This document shows, piece by piece, positions 1 through 10,983 of a stretch of 64,000 nucleotides of DNA (the first letter of the stretch is position 1; each line of letters opens with the position of its first letter). Source of the stretch: Eustoma russellianum (taxonomy: Eukaryota > Streptophyta > Magnoliopsida > Gentianales > Gentianaceae); NCBI GenBank assembly GCA_036186865.1, contig AP025053.1:10908255-10972254 (forward strand), written 5' to 3'. The notes below the pieces were generated by a model. The model was not told the origin of the DNA and made no database searches. It saw nothing but the letters and a program-made list of their open reading frames with translations. A program made the position numbers and the translations under genes.

Positions 1-2
1 GG

Positions 3-490
3 TTAAGCTGGGTGGATGAACTACCCAGTGTATTATGGGCATACCGGACTACTCCTTCCACTTCAACTAAGGAAATACCTTTTTCCTTAGTTTATGGCAC
101 TGAGGCAGTCATTCCAGCTGAAATTGGTTCCAGCTCTGCTCGGGTAAATCACTACTCTACTCAGACGAATGACCAAGTGCTGCATTTGAATTTGGATGAG
201 TTGGAAGAAAAAAGGGAACAAGCCCACGTTCGCATGGCTCAATACAAAAATTTAATTGCTCAGTACTATAATTCTCGAGTGTGACCAATGTCTTATCAAG
301 TGGGAGATTTAGTATTATGCAATAACGAAGCAAGTCATGCAGCACCAACTGGAATTTTAACCCCAAGTGGGAAGGTCCTTATCGTATAATCGAGGTGCGT
401 TCAGCAGGAGCATACAAATTACAAACATTGAAAGGCAAAACCTTACCAAGAACTTGGCATTCTGCACATTTTAGACTTTTACATCATTGA
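3..490 (+). pseudogene. Gypsy integrase C-terminal fragment, broken
   Basis: This is the tail of a Ty3/gypsy integrase, the enzyme that inserts retrotransposon cDNA into the host chromosome. The reading frame carries the family motif WAYRTTPSTST followed by PFSLVYGTEAVIPAE, the usual end of the catalytic core. The C-terminal segment with the pattern VGDLVL, then WEGPYRI, then LPRTW follows downstream. The frame is broken by an in-frame TGA at 282-284 and a frame change near 350-356. The last in-phase stop is TGA at 488-490. The N-terminal part, with the zinc finger and most catalytic residues, is outside the window. It cannot make a working protein. Confidence 0.85.
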
Positions 491-494
491 TGTA

Positions 495-735
495 TAAGTA
501 CTTCAGCTCAGCAGGGCTGAGCCAGCTGAGCAGGACTTGATATATGTTTGGGACAGGTATCCCTACAAGTATTTCACCTCATCAGGACTGAGCTAGCAGA
601 GCAGGTCTCAATGTGCGTTTGGGACAGGATTTCCCTAAAAGTACCTCACCTCAGCAAGACTGAGTTAGCCGAGCAGGTCTCGACACGTACTTAGGACAAG
701 TATCCCAAAAAGACCTCAGCAGGCCTGAGACAGAG
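495..735. repeat. Tandem repeat, about 70-bp unit, 3+ copies
   Basis: Three diverged copies of a unit of about 70 bp follow each other directly after the integrase stop. Each contains a motif like CAGCAGGACTGAGC, then GAGCAGGTCT, and ends near TTGGGACAGG. Tandem repeats between pol and the 3' LTR are a known habit of Tat/Ogre elements. Confidence 0.65.
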
Positions 736-1079
736 GTCCGTTTAGGGTCAAAAGTTTTGTGAACAGGATTCACAGTCATCCCGATGAAGAGATGGCGGGG
801 TGAATCATGACAATGAACATGAACCTCATCAACTACTAGCAGGTCTAGAAAAAGTTGTGTAAATCATTCGTATAGCTATCAGCAGTGCTGAAGTTTGAAT
901 AAAACAGTGTTTTTTATGGCAGTGCCAGTATTGAGATTATGCAAAATGTTATCTTTCATCTTGCTTAACAGGTCAAATGAAGTAGTAGGTTTACCTTAGT
1001 TCAGACGTGTGGAATTATTTTGTTCACAGTCCAAGTATTAACTTGCATCTCAGCTTTAGCTAAATCGAAATTAAGGATT

Positions 1080-1340
1080 TATCATTGAAGAAGCTCAGTA
1101 GGACTGAGGCCTAATAGGACTAATATAAATTCTTTGGCAGAGCCAAGGTCAAATACTTGCATTATAAAAAAACTCAGCAGGACTGAGGCCAAATAAAGGG
1201 CGATATAAAACCTTTGACAGAGCCGAGGTCAAGCACTTGCACTGTGAAGAGATCCTTCTTTAATTAGAAATAAAGCCAATCATGCCGTTTTAAACCCTTG
1301 GCTGAGCCAAGGGGCAGAGCCGAGGTCAATTACTTGTTAT
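1080..1340. repeat. Second tandem repeat, about 80-bp unit
   Basis: Two to three diverged copies share CTCAGCAGGACTGAGGCC, then GGCAGAGCCAAGGTCAA, then an ACTTGCA stretch. The CAGCAGGACTGAG core is shared with the array at 495-735, so both arrays may come from one ancestral unit. Between the arrays (735-1080) no gene or structure is evident. Confidence 0.55.
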
Positions 1341-1485
1341 TTATGTTATAAAGAAATTACATGCAAGAATTTTGAAAACAAGAATAGGGCAAGTCGAAGA
1401 ACACAATTTGAAAGAAGTAAGATTTTCATTAGAAAATTTACAACTATTACAACTATTGAAAAGTGCAAAGTTGGAAAAATCCATT

Positions 1486-3979
1486 CTAATCTTCATCTGG
1501 GTCCCTGAGATCAGCCTCATTCTTGAACAACGCCAGTTGATTATTAAATAAGCTCTCAGCTTCGGGGTTGTATAGGTCAGCAATTTGGGGATGATTCTTG
1601 TCCAAGGCTGGATAAACTTTGGAGCAGGTATCTATTGCATATGTTTGGCCAATCGCCAGCACTGTTCTTTGCATCTTCAGGAGGTTGTCTGGAAAGTATT
1701 CAGACTGTCTGAACTCAGCAATTGTATTCTTCTTGATATCCTCAGCTTGAAGTTCAAACTGATGAGTGAGCTCAGCTTTGCTTCTTCTTTCTTCCTCCAG
1801 TTGCTGAGCCAGCTCAGCCCTGCCTTTTTGCTCCTTCTCCACTTGTTTCCTTGAAAGATTTAGCTTGTGCTCACAAGTGTTGAGTTGATTCTGGCAAGAT
1901 TCTAGATCAGCTTGCGTTTTGGTGGCAACAAACCCAATTTTAGTCACCACTTCCTTCATTTCATCCACTTTAGAACGTGCGATGGCCAGTTGAGTGTCAG
2001 CTTCCTCCTTGCCTTCACGAAGCTTGGAGTTCTTAGAAGAAAAGGAGAGCACTTCAGATTTCAACGCCTCTACCTCTGCGTCCAGTTCTTCCAGCCTTGT
2101 ATTAGTTGGTTTCGCCGCCTCAGCCAACTCCTCATTAGCTTTTCTCAAATTGGCGTTACTCTCAGACAGCTTAACGAACATCTTGCGCATCTCTTCAACC
2201 CGCCTGAGCATATTGTACTCTTGAACTTGGTATTGTAGCAATCAAATTACTTAGTAAAAAAAGGCTTAAAGTAACCGAGCTGAGAAAGAAAGAAATTTTT
2301 AGAAAAACTTACCAAAGACATGTTGCACAAGTATGAGTTTATGGCTTCATCCCAGTCCCGGTGACCAAAAAGCTCCTAATCTTTGGGCGACACCGTCAAC
2401 TCAGTCGGCTTCCTAGCTATTCCTTGATGGGCGGCAGAGTCAGCATAAGAAAACTCCATCATCCTCTTACCGCGATGGTGCCTATGAGAAGGTTCTCCTT
2501 CCTCCTGAGGAGCTTTTCCATGAACATGCTGCTGGGAAGCCCCCTAGCATTTTGTCCCTCTAAAACATTCTCCCCAACTTCAGCAGAAGAAGGGGCTTCA
2601 GAGGGAGCAGACCTTGACTGAGGCACAGGTGCCTCAGCTTCGGCAGCAGGCGGAGGAAGGGCCAAGATTGGGGCCTCAGATCCCCCATCCTTGTCCATTG
2701 GCTGATTTGCAGCCTGAACAGGAATTTGGGTTGCATCCTGGATGGGGCCAGTTGAAGTTTCAACTGCAACAAAAAAACAAAGGTTAAAGAGCTGAATGAA
2801 AGCATGAAAGTAAATTGATTCCAACCAGCAAAGAATAAGACACTACCTTGGACTCCAACTTCTGCAGGAGTGGATTCAGCAGGGAGCACCTGCATCTCAG
2901 AAGAGGCTTTGGTAGAGGCCTGTTCTGAGGAAGAATGCCCTTCCTCAGTCCTCTTCCTCTTCTAGGGAGCCATCTTTTTCAACTTGGCTACTGCCTCGGA
3001 GACCATTGTTCCTCCAAGTGCAATGACAAACCAATCAAAATACTTGGAAGACATAAAAAGAAATCAGGGATATTCAAAAAAATTTACAACACCTACCCAT
3101 AACAACTTTCAAATCTGCTGTACCGAGAATCCGATAATTGAGGCCACACAAGTGATCCAGGTCGGCAGCTCTTAAAACCGACCTGCTTACCTTTTTTCAG
3201 TCTACAGCCAGTGACAGGTTCATCAATCTGGAGGCTTCATCGCAGAATTGTTAGCTTGGCCTCGAATTATCTGCATTGCCGGACATCCAATACTCTCCCT
3301 CTGGTAATCCTATCTTTTTGATGAAGAAAAACCGACCTTTCCAGTTCTTAGTAAAGGTGGGGATGTTGATAGCGTGGTTAACTTCTTTATTAGGGAATCT
3401 CCTACTAAAGTAGAACCAACTATCTTTGTGTTTGCACACAAACATCCCCCTAAAGACTTTGAGGTTGAATTCCTCCCCAAGAGCTCTCAGATAGAGCAGA
3501 TAACTAAGGACTACTTTCAGGCCATTGGGCATGATTTGGGGCAGCCTAAGGTTATAAAACTCAAGAATGAAGAATAAGGGTTCAGGAATTGGGAGGCTGA
3601 AACTAGATTTGAAATATTCCTCATGAAATGCTTCATACCCTACGGGTGGATCATAGGCAGTTTGATGGGAAAGAGAAAAAATGGGAACAAAAACACTTCT
3701 ATCAATATTTTATAGTTTACACAAACTGGAAAGATCAGTGGCTTTCAAAGTGCACACTGAGTCTTGCACCACCGGAGATGGTGATCCTCTGTCAACAGAC
3801 GGGGCAATCATAGAGGGTGCACCAGTAAGGCGCAACCTCCTCAAAGGATGGTGGTCCTCGCTAGAATCTGTCCTCTCAGGGAGAGGAGATTGACCTCCAT
3901 CATTAGCCCCAAGATCAGAAGGATAAGAATGAGTTGATTTATTTTGGGAATCAGAGGAAGACGAAGCAATAATAGCCAT
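1486..3979 (-). CDS. Antisense accessory gene of the Tat element (PF04195-like, coiled-coil C-terminus)
   Basis: A multi-exon gene runs opposite to the retrotransposon. The likely start is the ATG at 3979 (MAIIASSSSDSQ), followed by a serine/acidic-rich head. A second block at about 3665-3251 holds PPVGYEAFHEEYF, then YLLYLRALGEEFNLKVFR, then WFYFSRR and NWKGRFFFIKK, which is the pattern of the plant family PF04195 ('putative gypsy type transposon'). A low-complexity Pro/Ala/Glu stretch follows (about 2970-2459), with a splice acceptor TTGCAG near 2764-2769 and a donor GTAGTG near 2845. The last block (2241-1486) is a long heptad-rich coiled coil ending in acidic residues. Exon borders are approximate. 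Function is unknown; related antisense ORFs occur in other Tat elements. Whether this copy is intact is uncertain. Confidence 0.6.
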
Positions 3980-4349
3980 TGAAATGAAGGGAAGAATGAA
4001 GCTTACATAGTTTTGAAGGCTGGGGAAGAAGAATCGCCGGATTTGAGGAAGAGGAAGACTCTGCTGGAGAAGGAGAAGGAAGATACTCACCAGGAACAGA
4101 TACGCAAAGGTGAAAAGGAAGAGAAACCTTTGGGGGGAAAAATTTGTCTTTAATAAAGGAGAATTTGAAAAGGTGCAAAGCCTCGCATTCCCCTTCTTCG
4201 ATTATCTCAACCGCCGAAAAGCAATTATGAGATACGTTGAAACTGGCACTGGCATTAAATAAGGATAACGTGTCATTAAAAATGGACACGTCACCAACTT
4301 ATCTGAACAGATTTGTTTGCTGTTGCTGGTCAGCTTGGCCACACTAAAT

Positions 4350-4361
4350 CTGGAGGCAAAG
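4350..4361 (+). other. Polypurine tract of the Tat element
   Basis: A purine-rich run (CTGGAGGCAAAG) lies directly before TGATGAGCC, the presumed first bases of the 3' LTR. This is the expected position of the plus-strand primer of reverse transcription. Confidence 0.55.
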
Positions 4362-5265
4362 TGATGAGCCTAAAATTCAATTGTTGAATAAGACAAACTC
4401 CCCGTTGGTCAACAAACAGTAAATGTTGAAGTACTTCAGCTCAGATACTACTTCTGGAAGACCAATAATTTCACCTCTGCCCGAACAAGGTATTATTTAA
4501 CCAAGGCATCCACTTCAGCCGCAAGGAGCAAATAGCAACATTTCACTCAAGGAGTTCACTTCTACTCTACTATGGCCCTGAGGCCCAGCATCGGCTTCTG
4601 CCTCATAAGGGTGATGGAACAAGATTTTTACAAGGCATCTGGACTTCATCAGCACACTTCGGCTCTGCCTCATCTTGAGCTTCAACCTCGGCCTTGGCAG
4701 GAATAAAAATCTGTCCTTAAGCAATTAAACCAGATCAGAACAAGATTTCAAGGACGCTTCTTCTGGGACCCGACAGTATATTTTGCAGAGCTACAGTGTG
4801 AAGAAGGTCTAGTGCGGCTATCTACTCAACATAGATTTGACAACTTGTAAAAGTACCCGTCCAATCTTACTGCACACCTACAACAAAGTAGCCTCCTGAC
4901 ACACATTTCAATCACATCCACGGTCAGAAGCATTAAACAACGGGATGAATAAAAGCAATGCAGGGGGCACAAGGAAGAGGATTCTGAAACTCATTTCTCC
5001 AAGAGTTAATAGAGAGAAATCTCCATATCAAAAACTTTGAGATCACCTCAACTCTTCAAATATAAACATATTTCAGTGAGAATGGTCCAAACTAACTTGA
5101 GCGTCGGAGGGTTTAACCCGGGGTCATAACCCCGGGACCTCTGATCTTTGCTTCCCTGTGCAGGTCATCAAGGAAGTATCTTGGATTCACAACAGAAGTA
5201 AAGCTAACGACGTTTATTTCGGATCATCTCTGATCCTTGGTGAAGATACAGCTTCGTCACCTATC
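4362..5265 (+). repeat. 3' LTR of the Tat-lineage element
   Basis: The region starts TGATGAGCC after a purine tract. It has a TATA-like ATATAAACATA near 5058-5068 and then a U5-like stretch with AACTTGAGCGTCGGAGGGTT and a GC-rich hairpin (CCCGGGGTCATAACCCCGGG). The phrase GCGTCGGAGGG is characteristic of U5 regions of Tat-type LTRs. The 3' border is uncertain: a CA at 5264-5265 is the best candidate. No second LTR lies in the window for comparison. Confidence 0.6.
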
Positions 5266-5757
5266 ATTTTGTTCAAAACGCTTATTTGAAATACTTTACT
5301 TTTATAATATAAACAGAGTTGTCAAGGAAAGTTTTACAAGTTTAACTTTTAAATAAGCTAAACTTCTAAATTTTTTACTTTGACTAATTTATTTTTCTTA
5401 TTAAAATCTATATAAGTTTATTTTTTATGTCAATATTACCATACTCAGAATGTGTAAAAATTTGAAACATTGTACAGTTAAAAGTAACGCAATGGTAAAG
5501 GTTATGTCAGCTTACGTTTTGATATAAAAACCTAAAATAAAAAGTTTGTATCAGGTTTTAATAAAAGAAAACATTCAAAAATATCGATAAAGCATTAGAT
5601 CGATCATTCATATCAGATCAAAGACATTATAATCAATCTTGTTTTCAATCAATATCAAGCATCTAAATCCTATATGAGTTGTCTCGACTATTTGGCAGAT
5701 TGCAAATTAAATATAATCAGTGAATTAATTATTCTCGTAAAGTCACATCGTTAGTAA
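5266..5757. other. AT-rich sequence without recognised features
   Basis: AT-rich DNA with no open frame of note and no repeat recognised. It separates the Tat LTR from the MITE. Confidence 0.5.
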
Positions 5758-5959
5758 CTCTAACAAAGAGATGAGATCACCTTACCCATTTCCCCCTCAC
5801 TCCACGTGTCACCATGCGACACGTGACAGCAGGAGTGGGTGGTGAGGCTAAATGAAGGTGACCTGCATCTATCCTCACCACCCACCCCTGCTGCCACGTG
5901 TCGCGCAGTGACGTTTGGGGTGAGGGATTTAGGGTGAAGGGATCCTAACCCTCTAACAA
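5758..5959. mobile_element. Mutator-type foldback MITE with 9-bp target duplication
   Basis: A non-coding element folds back over nearly its whole length. The inner arms at 5818-5847 and 5873-5902 are 30 bp each and nearly perfectly complementary (GACACGTG, then GTGGGTGGTGAGG). The complementarity continues outward more loosely to both ends (GATCACCTTACCC versus GGGTGAAGGGATC). The element is flanked by the identical 9-mer CTCTAACAA at 5758-5766 and 5951-5959. A 9-bp duplication is typical of Mutator-like elements, so this is best called a MULE-derived MITE. No protein is encoded. Confidence 0.75.
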
Positions 5960-6029
5960 CATATACACATGAACCATTTTTCAGCTAAAGTGAAGAAAGG
6001 TATCAAACCCGCGACCAAAAAAACAAAAT

Positions 6030-6690
6030 TTATTATGATAAAATAGGGAAATTTCATATTTTGTTGTAGATTTAATAAGAAATTCAAAATATATTACAAA
6101 TTAGAAAAATTTTTCAAACAATCAAGACGGAAATGACAGTTGCATCTTAGAGGACCTTGAACGTCACGTCCAAGAAGTCATTATAGGATGGAACTAGCAG
6201 TCATGTCAAAAAGATAAGATGTATTCGGGTCAAAAATGCTGTTTTGGAAGCTGGAAAACCATCCCACTAGAATGACACTTTCAAGCGCATCCAGGGCCTA
6301 AATGGCAATGGAAGGAGCCTCTTAAGACTTGGACGGCTCTGTCAGAAACGTGTGTGGCCTGGAACGGTGCTGCCATTCCCGTCTTACAATGCTGGGCGTA
6401 AGAAATAAAAACAAAGCCAGCATCCTATTTCATTTACATATGTCATAATATTTTATAATTTTTTTTGCATTGTTGTGGGTTCAAGAAAATAAAATCTTGA
6501 CAAACAAGAGGGCTCCGAGGGGACAATAAAGAAGCTACAATCAGCTACTACTGGATATGATTAGACAAACTAGTAAGAGGTTTTTATTTAGTTAGTTGGA
6601 ATGTGATATTTACTATGTTATTATTATTATGCTCTTAGTATTACGTTAATATATTGTTTTTGTTATTATTGTTTTTGTTATAATGCAAAT
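6030..6690 (+). repeat. 5' noncoding part of a decayed PMD element
   Basis: The stretch from about 6090 to 6400 resembles the reverse complement of 22440-22760. Both have CAAACAATCAAGA, TTAGAGGACCTTGA, TTTTGGAAGCTG and repeated CATT/GGCAATGG phrases. From 6535 the phrase GACAAACTAGTAAGAG and a TTATTATTATTATG tract follow, and both recur at 10380-10560 in front of the PMD gene. It is therefore the upstream part of the same element, cut off from its gene by the LINE and solo LTR inserted in between. Confidence 0.5.
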
Positions 6691-7369
6691 ATATTAACCA
6701 AAGAATATCAAAACATCAGAGGGGATGCAACCCATACAAGCCTACACAGTAAACCCAACAGGATGGCTTACTACATGCTAGCCAGAACAAATGCAAAGAT
6801 TGCCTAACCATTGGGCAACATGCTGCCCAATTCAAGCAAATGTGAAAATAACCTATGCACAACCCTAAATACGTGAGTGTATATTCTATAGATAACATCG
6901 GATAATCCTTCAAAACAATTCTTTTTCCCACAGTCGAAATGTGATAAACAATTGATGCTAAGCCAATCTTGGCAGCCTTTACATTTAAAGCATTCGTTTT
7001 CAGTTTCTTGCTGCCCCAAACCAAAGCCCTGTCTAGAGTGATGATTCTTCTAGGGAATCCAAGCAAAGTAGATATGTCATACCAAATCTCCTTCACCACC
7101 CTACACTTGAACAGTAAGTGCTGACCTGTTTCCAATTCCTCAGTGCACAAAGCACATGAACTATGATCTAGGAAACAAAGTCTATCTTTAGTTGGTAGCC
7201 TGCCAATTGTTGCCAACCAAAGAACAAAGGAGTGTTTGAAAGTAATAGCATTATCTCAAACAACCTTGGCGCAATTGACCTCATTACCCTTGCATCTGAA
7301 GCAATTATAAGCTAGATAAGGCTGTAGAATTCAATTACCCTCTTATTTAGGCCTTTCAGCCAATACCAA
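6690..7369 (-). pseudogene. L1-type LINE ORF2, 3' part with zf-RVT domain
   Basis: The minus strand encodes a reverse-transcriptase zinc-binding region (zf-RVT, PF13966). HSFVLWLATIGRLPTKDRL is followed by a CALC pair and then QHLLFKC, and the last block holds the IW motif. These are typical of the C-terminal part of plant L1 ORF2. Frames change repeatedly and stops interrupt the sequence. It continues, after an interruption by a solo LTR, as the fragment at 10010-10350. No RNase H domain is visible downstream. Confidence 0.75.
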
Positions 7370-8242
7370 TGCAAAAAAAGGCGCCACAACCGTGAGTGAG
7401 AAAGGAGAGTAATAGAGGGGAAAAAAAGGAATGAAGGAAAGAAAAGAAAGGAAAAAACAAGAAAAGATAAGAAGGAAGCCATATCACCTTCAACACCACC
7501 AACACCATCACACCACCACTACCAATATTTTTGAGCTATAACCAAGAGGTAGGTGACCCCTCTCTTTTTGAGCTAGTTTCATATATGTAATTATTAGTTA
7601 TTTGCTTTAATTATTGTTTATTTTGCTTGTTATAATTTAAATTGATATGATACATGTTTAGTTGTTTCTATTGTTGTATAAAGATGCTATGTATATTTTT
7701 ATTGTGTAATTTATGTTTTTCTTCGGCTGTGATATATTAAAACAACTGTTTAAGTTTATGATATATAAATGATTTGCATGCATCAATTTATACAAAATTT
7801 GGTGTATATATATACATAATGTTTTCACTGAAATTATATAAAAATGTAAATAATAATCTGTTGGTAGTTTTGTAAATTTTAAGGTTAGTAGGAATTTGAT
7901 TAAAAGATTTATAATTAAATTAAAATTAGAAACGGAGCTGTCGTTATGTTGTTGTGGGAAATTTTTGAGTGGTTTGGGCTGAGGAGGAAAAAAACTAGAG
8001 CTGAGGGGGACCAGGAATTTGGGTAGGCTGGGAAGGAGGAAAAAAAGATTTTGGGCCAGCCTGGTGTGGGTGTAGGCCGAAAAAAGAGAGGGTAAAGAGA
8101 GAAAGAGAATTGGGCCAGCAGGAGAGGGAGAAAAAGGGAAAGGAAAAGAAGGAAGAAGGGGGGCTGGCGGGACTGGGCTAGGCGCGGGCTGGGATTGGGA
8201 AGAGGGAGAATTTGGGTTGGGTTTAGGCAGCCTATTTCCAGT

Positions 8243-8411
<169 letters not shown>

Positions 8412-9330
8412 CAACTGTGTTTTAGATAGAAAACAGAAATTTGGTAGGGGGCATTGTATCACTAAAATGGAAAAATATATAATAATAATTAATTAAATTC
8501 TGAAACATAAAATATGAGAATTCGGTTTAAAAAATATCTTAATATAGATATAAACATAAATATTTAAGATATATTTGAGGATAATTTGGAAAATCAAATA
8601 AGTAGCTTCACCCATAAATACATAAATAATCACAATCATCATCCGTACCCAGTATATCCCAACGACAGCAAAATCTATCGTTAGGGTCGGGGGAGGGTAA
8701 ATGGTAGGCAGACAATAACTCTGTCCCAAGGGATAGAGAGTCTGCTTCCAGTGATACCTCCGGCTCTATATATGCCTGCATAAATGACAAATGACATAAT
8801 AATAGAGATATGATGTGCTAGTGTGTTAGTGAGGAAATTCAGGAAATACAAAGAAGAGGCTTCCAATATTAAAATACACATAACGTGTATATGTACATGT
8901 AATGCAAAAAACGATAAAACTTACGCAAACAAGTGCAAAGTCAACCTAAAGCATAGATAGTATCTACGTCTATATATGAATACATAAATAAATTTATAAA
9001 AAAGAGGTCAATAAATAAGAGGAATTGTTATTACAGGAAAATTGAGAAGAAATGTTAAAATAAGAAGGAAAAAAATAGGAAAAAGGAAAAATGTGTTATG
9101 TTTCATATTTCATTTGCATTTCATGGCACGTACATTGTCCCTAGGTGGCCCTATATGGCATGTGGCCCTATGAGGCGTGTGGCCCGACGGTTTTCGCCTG
9201 ACGAGGCGTGTGGTGGGATCACCTCGAGGTTCATGCATTGCACGGTAGAGACACAAGCATTCGTGTGTTGATATATCGTTGCGTGTGACACAGACATACA
9301 TCATGACTTCGTATAACTAATGTGATGTGC

Positions 9331-9582
9331 TTTTTTTTTGATAAGGTTATATTTTATTGAAAGCCTCACTTATGGCGGAGGAAAACTATATTACAATCAC
9401 CATTGTACGAAAATAAATGAAACAACACTCTAATGATGTCAAGTCTCCAGTCGTATATGATATGCCGCATTAAAACCTTGCCAAGTAAAACCACCCTTGT
9501 GGATAAAACCTTGGCGAAGGAAAAAGCGTACATATTTATATGACTGGTAATTACGCCTAATCTATATGTTAATGAATACATG
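9331..9582 (-). mobile_element. Short 5'-truncated LINE copy with 12-bp target duplication
   Basis: A 250-bp insertion matches the 3' untranslated end of LINE-1 (25960-26190), including the shared tail motif, seen here on the plus strand as CCTCACTTATGGCGGAGG (9364-9381). A run of T at its left side is the complement of a poly(A) tail, so the copy lies on the minus strand. The 12-mer TGTGATGTGCTT flanks it (9321-9332 and 9583-9594). This is a classic target-primed insertion, severely truncated at its 5' end. Confidence 0.85.
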
Positions 9583-10009
9583 TGTGATGTGCTTATTATT
9601 GCTTACACCGTTATTCATGTTTATACATGTACTACATGTTATTTGTTGCTAAATGAAATTGTTTGGAAAGAAGCGAGAACCTACTTGATGATATTTATTA
9701 TCACTCACTCATATATTTTTCTCTAGGTGAACGAGAGTATGCTTTCATTTTTTATAGAGGACGGAGCGGAGTATGGCCAATGGGGTAACTAGTTCGAGAC
9801 CAGAAGTTGTAGTGTTTTTTCGTTTCAGCTATGTCAGTTTTATGTTGTACTGAGGATTTCAGACATATTTACATTTGATATATGATTTGAGATAAAATAA
9901 ATGAATGTTTATTTCATGTTTATAGTTTCCACGTACAAATTTTCTACGTCATTGCTGATTGAATGACGTCTTGTAGTTCTTGTAGCAGACTACGGCGGGT
10001 GCACCGTTT

Positions 10010-10350
10010 AACAACAGCACTGATAGATCCTTTTTTATCAGCAAGTAGTCTCTGAAGTCCAAGAGCTTCTTCAATAGAGGTGAGTCAACCTTGTGCCTCA
10101 CCTTGGTCCACAGAGTAGTATAAAGTTTATATGTGTGATTCATCTACTATACCCATAAAGTGTACTTTTTATGACAAATATCCCATAAGTGTTTGGCCAG
10201 AAGAGCAAGATTCCAGGCTTTGAGTTCCAGCAATCCTAATCCCCCTTCTGATTTGGTTTGTAAACCTGCTGCCAAGCAACCCGTGCCTTCATAGCACCAA
10301 TGTTAGAGTTTCACCATAAAAAATGAAGATAAAGCCTGTTTACGATGTCT
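10010..10350 (-). pseudogene. L1-type LINE ORF2 fragment (RT C-terminal region)
   Basis: The minus strand reads NQKGGLGLLELKAWNLALL, then KHLW, then DSPLLKKLLDFRDYLL. This is the usual stretch between the reverse-transcriptase palm and the zinc-binding domain in plant LINEs. A double stop and frame breaks show it is dead. The continuation of the same protein (GRLPTKDRL) lies at 7200-7369, so the solo LTR at 7370-10009 split this LINE. Confidence 0.75.
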
Positions 10351-10359
10351 CTCATAGAC

Positions 10360-10980
10360 CTGCTACGATTAGCTGCGTCGGACAAACTAGTAAGAGCTTT
10401 TGTATTTAATTAATTTAAATATCTTGTGTTACTATGACTGGCTACAATCGGGCCAAACTAATGAGAGCTTTTGTATTTAATTAATTTATATTTGATATTT
10501 ACTATGTTGTTATTATTATTATGTTGTTGTTATTATATTACAATGTTATTTTTGTGATTTATTCTTCTGTTATTGTTATCATGTTATTGGTATGCTATTT
10601 TACTATTATTGTTATTATGTTGTTATGTTATAATTATTATGTTGTCATTGTAATTATGTTATTCTTATAATTATTGTGTTATAGTTATATTACATGTTAT
10701 TTTATTGTAATATTATTGTCGTTATATTATATTATGCTATTGTATGTTATTATTTTGTATTGTGATTATTATTATTTTATTTTTGTTATTTAACTTGTGT
10801 AAATTACATAAAATGCATGTATTTAATTTGACCAATTAGGACAAAATTCGTTATTTCTTCTTACATTTTTTACAATTTTATTTTTTTAGTTAAAGTGATA
10901 TGTGTTTAATTTATAGCCATATTAATTGATTGCAAATATAGATGTATTTGTGTCATCATGCGTTAATGGTAGTGGTAGTA
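10360..10980 (+). repeat. Upstream region of the PMD pseudogene with TTATTATG-rich tract
   Basis: GACAAACTAGTAAGAGCTTTTG occurs at 10381 and a variant (CAAACTAATGAGAGCTTTTG) again near 10453, followed by about 300 bp of TTATTATTATG-like low-complexity DNA. The same architecture in reverse complement (24130-24420) stands before the second PMD copy, so it belongs to the element and is not random AT-rich filler. Confidence 0.55.
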
Positions 10981-10983
10981 GTA

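Larger units (their letters stand above)
1..5265 (+). mobile_element. 3' half of a Ty3/gypsy Tat-lineage LTR retrotransposon
   Basis: The window opens inside the pol gene of a gypsy element. In order it holds the integrase C-terminus (to 490), tandem-repeat-rich noncoding sequence (about 495-1340), a gene on the opposite strand (1486-3979), a purine-rich tract and a 3' LTR (4362 to about 5265). This order, with an extra antisense gene between pol and the 3' LTR, is known from Tat-lineage elements of plants (Retand/Grande/Ogre relatives). The 5' LTR, gag, protease and reverse transcriptase lie upstream of the window, so target duplication and age cannot be judged. The frameshift and stop in integrase show that this copy is defective. 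Confidence 0.75.

Noticed and set aside
1585..2238. Plus-strand frames rich in Ser/Leu opposite the coiled-coil gene
   Set aside because: Complement of a heptad-rich Glu/Leu/Lys coding strand, which commonly gives Ser/Leu/Phe shadow frames.
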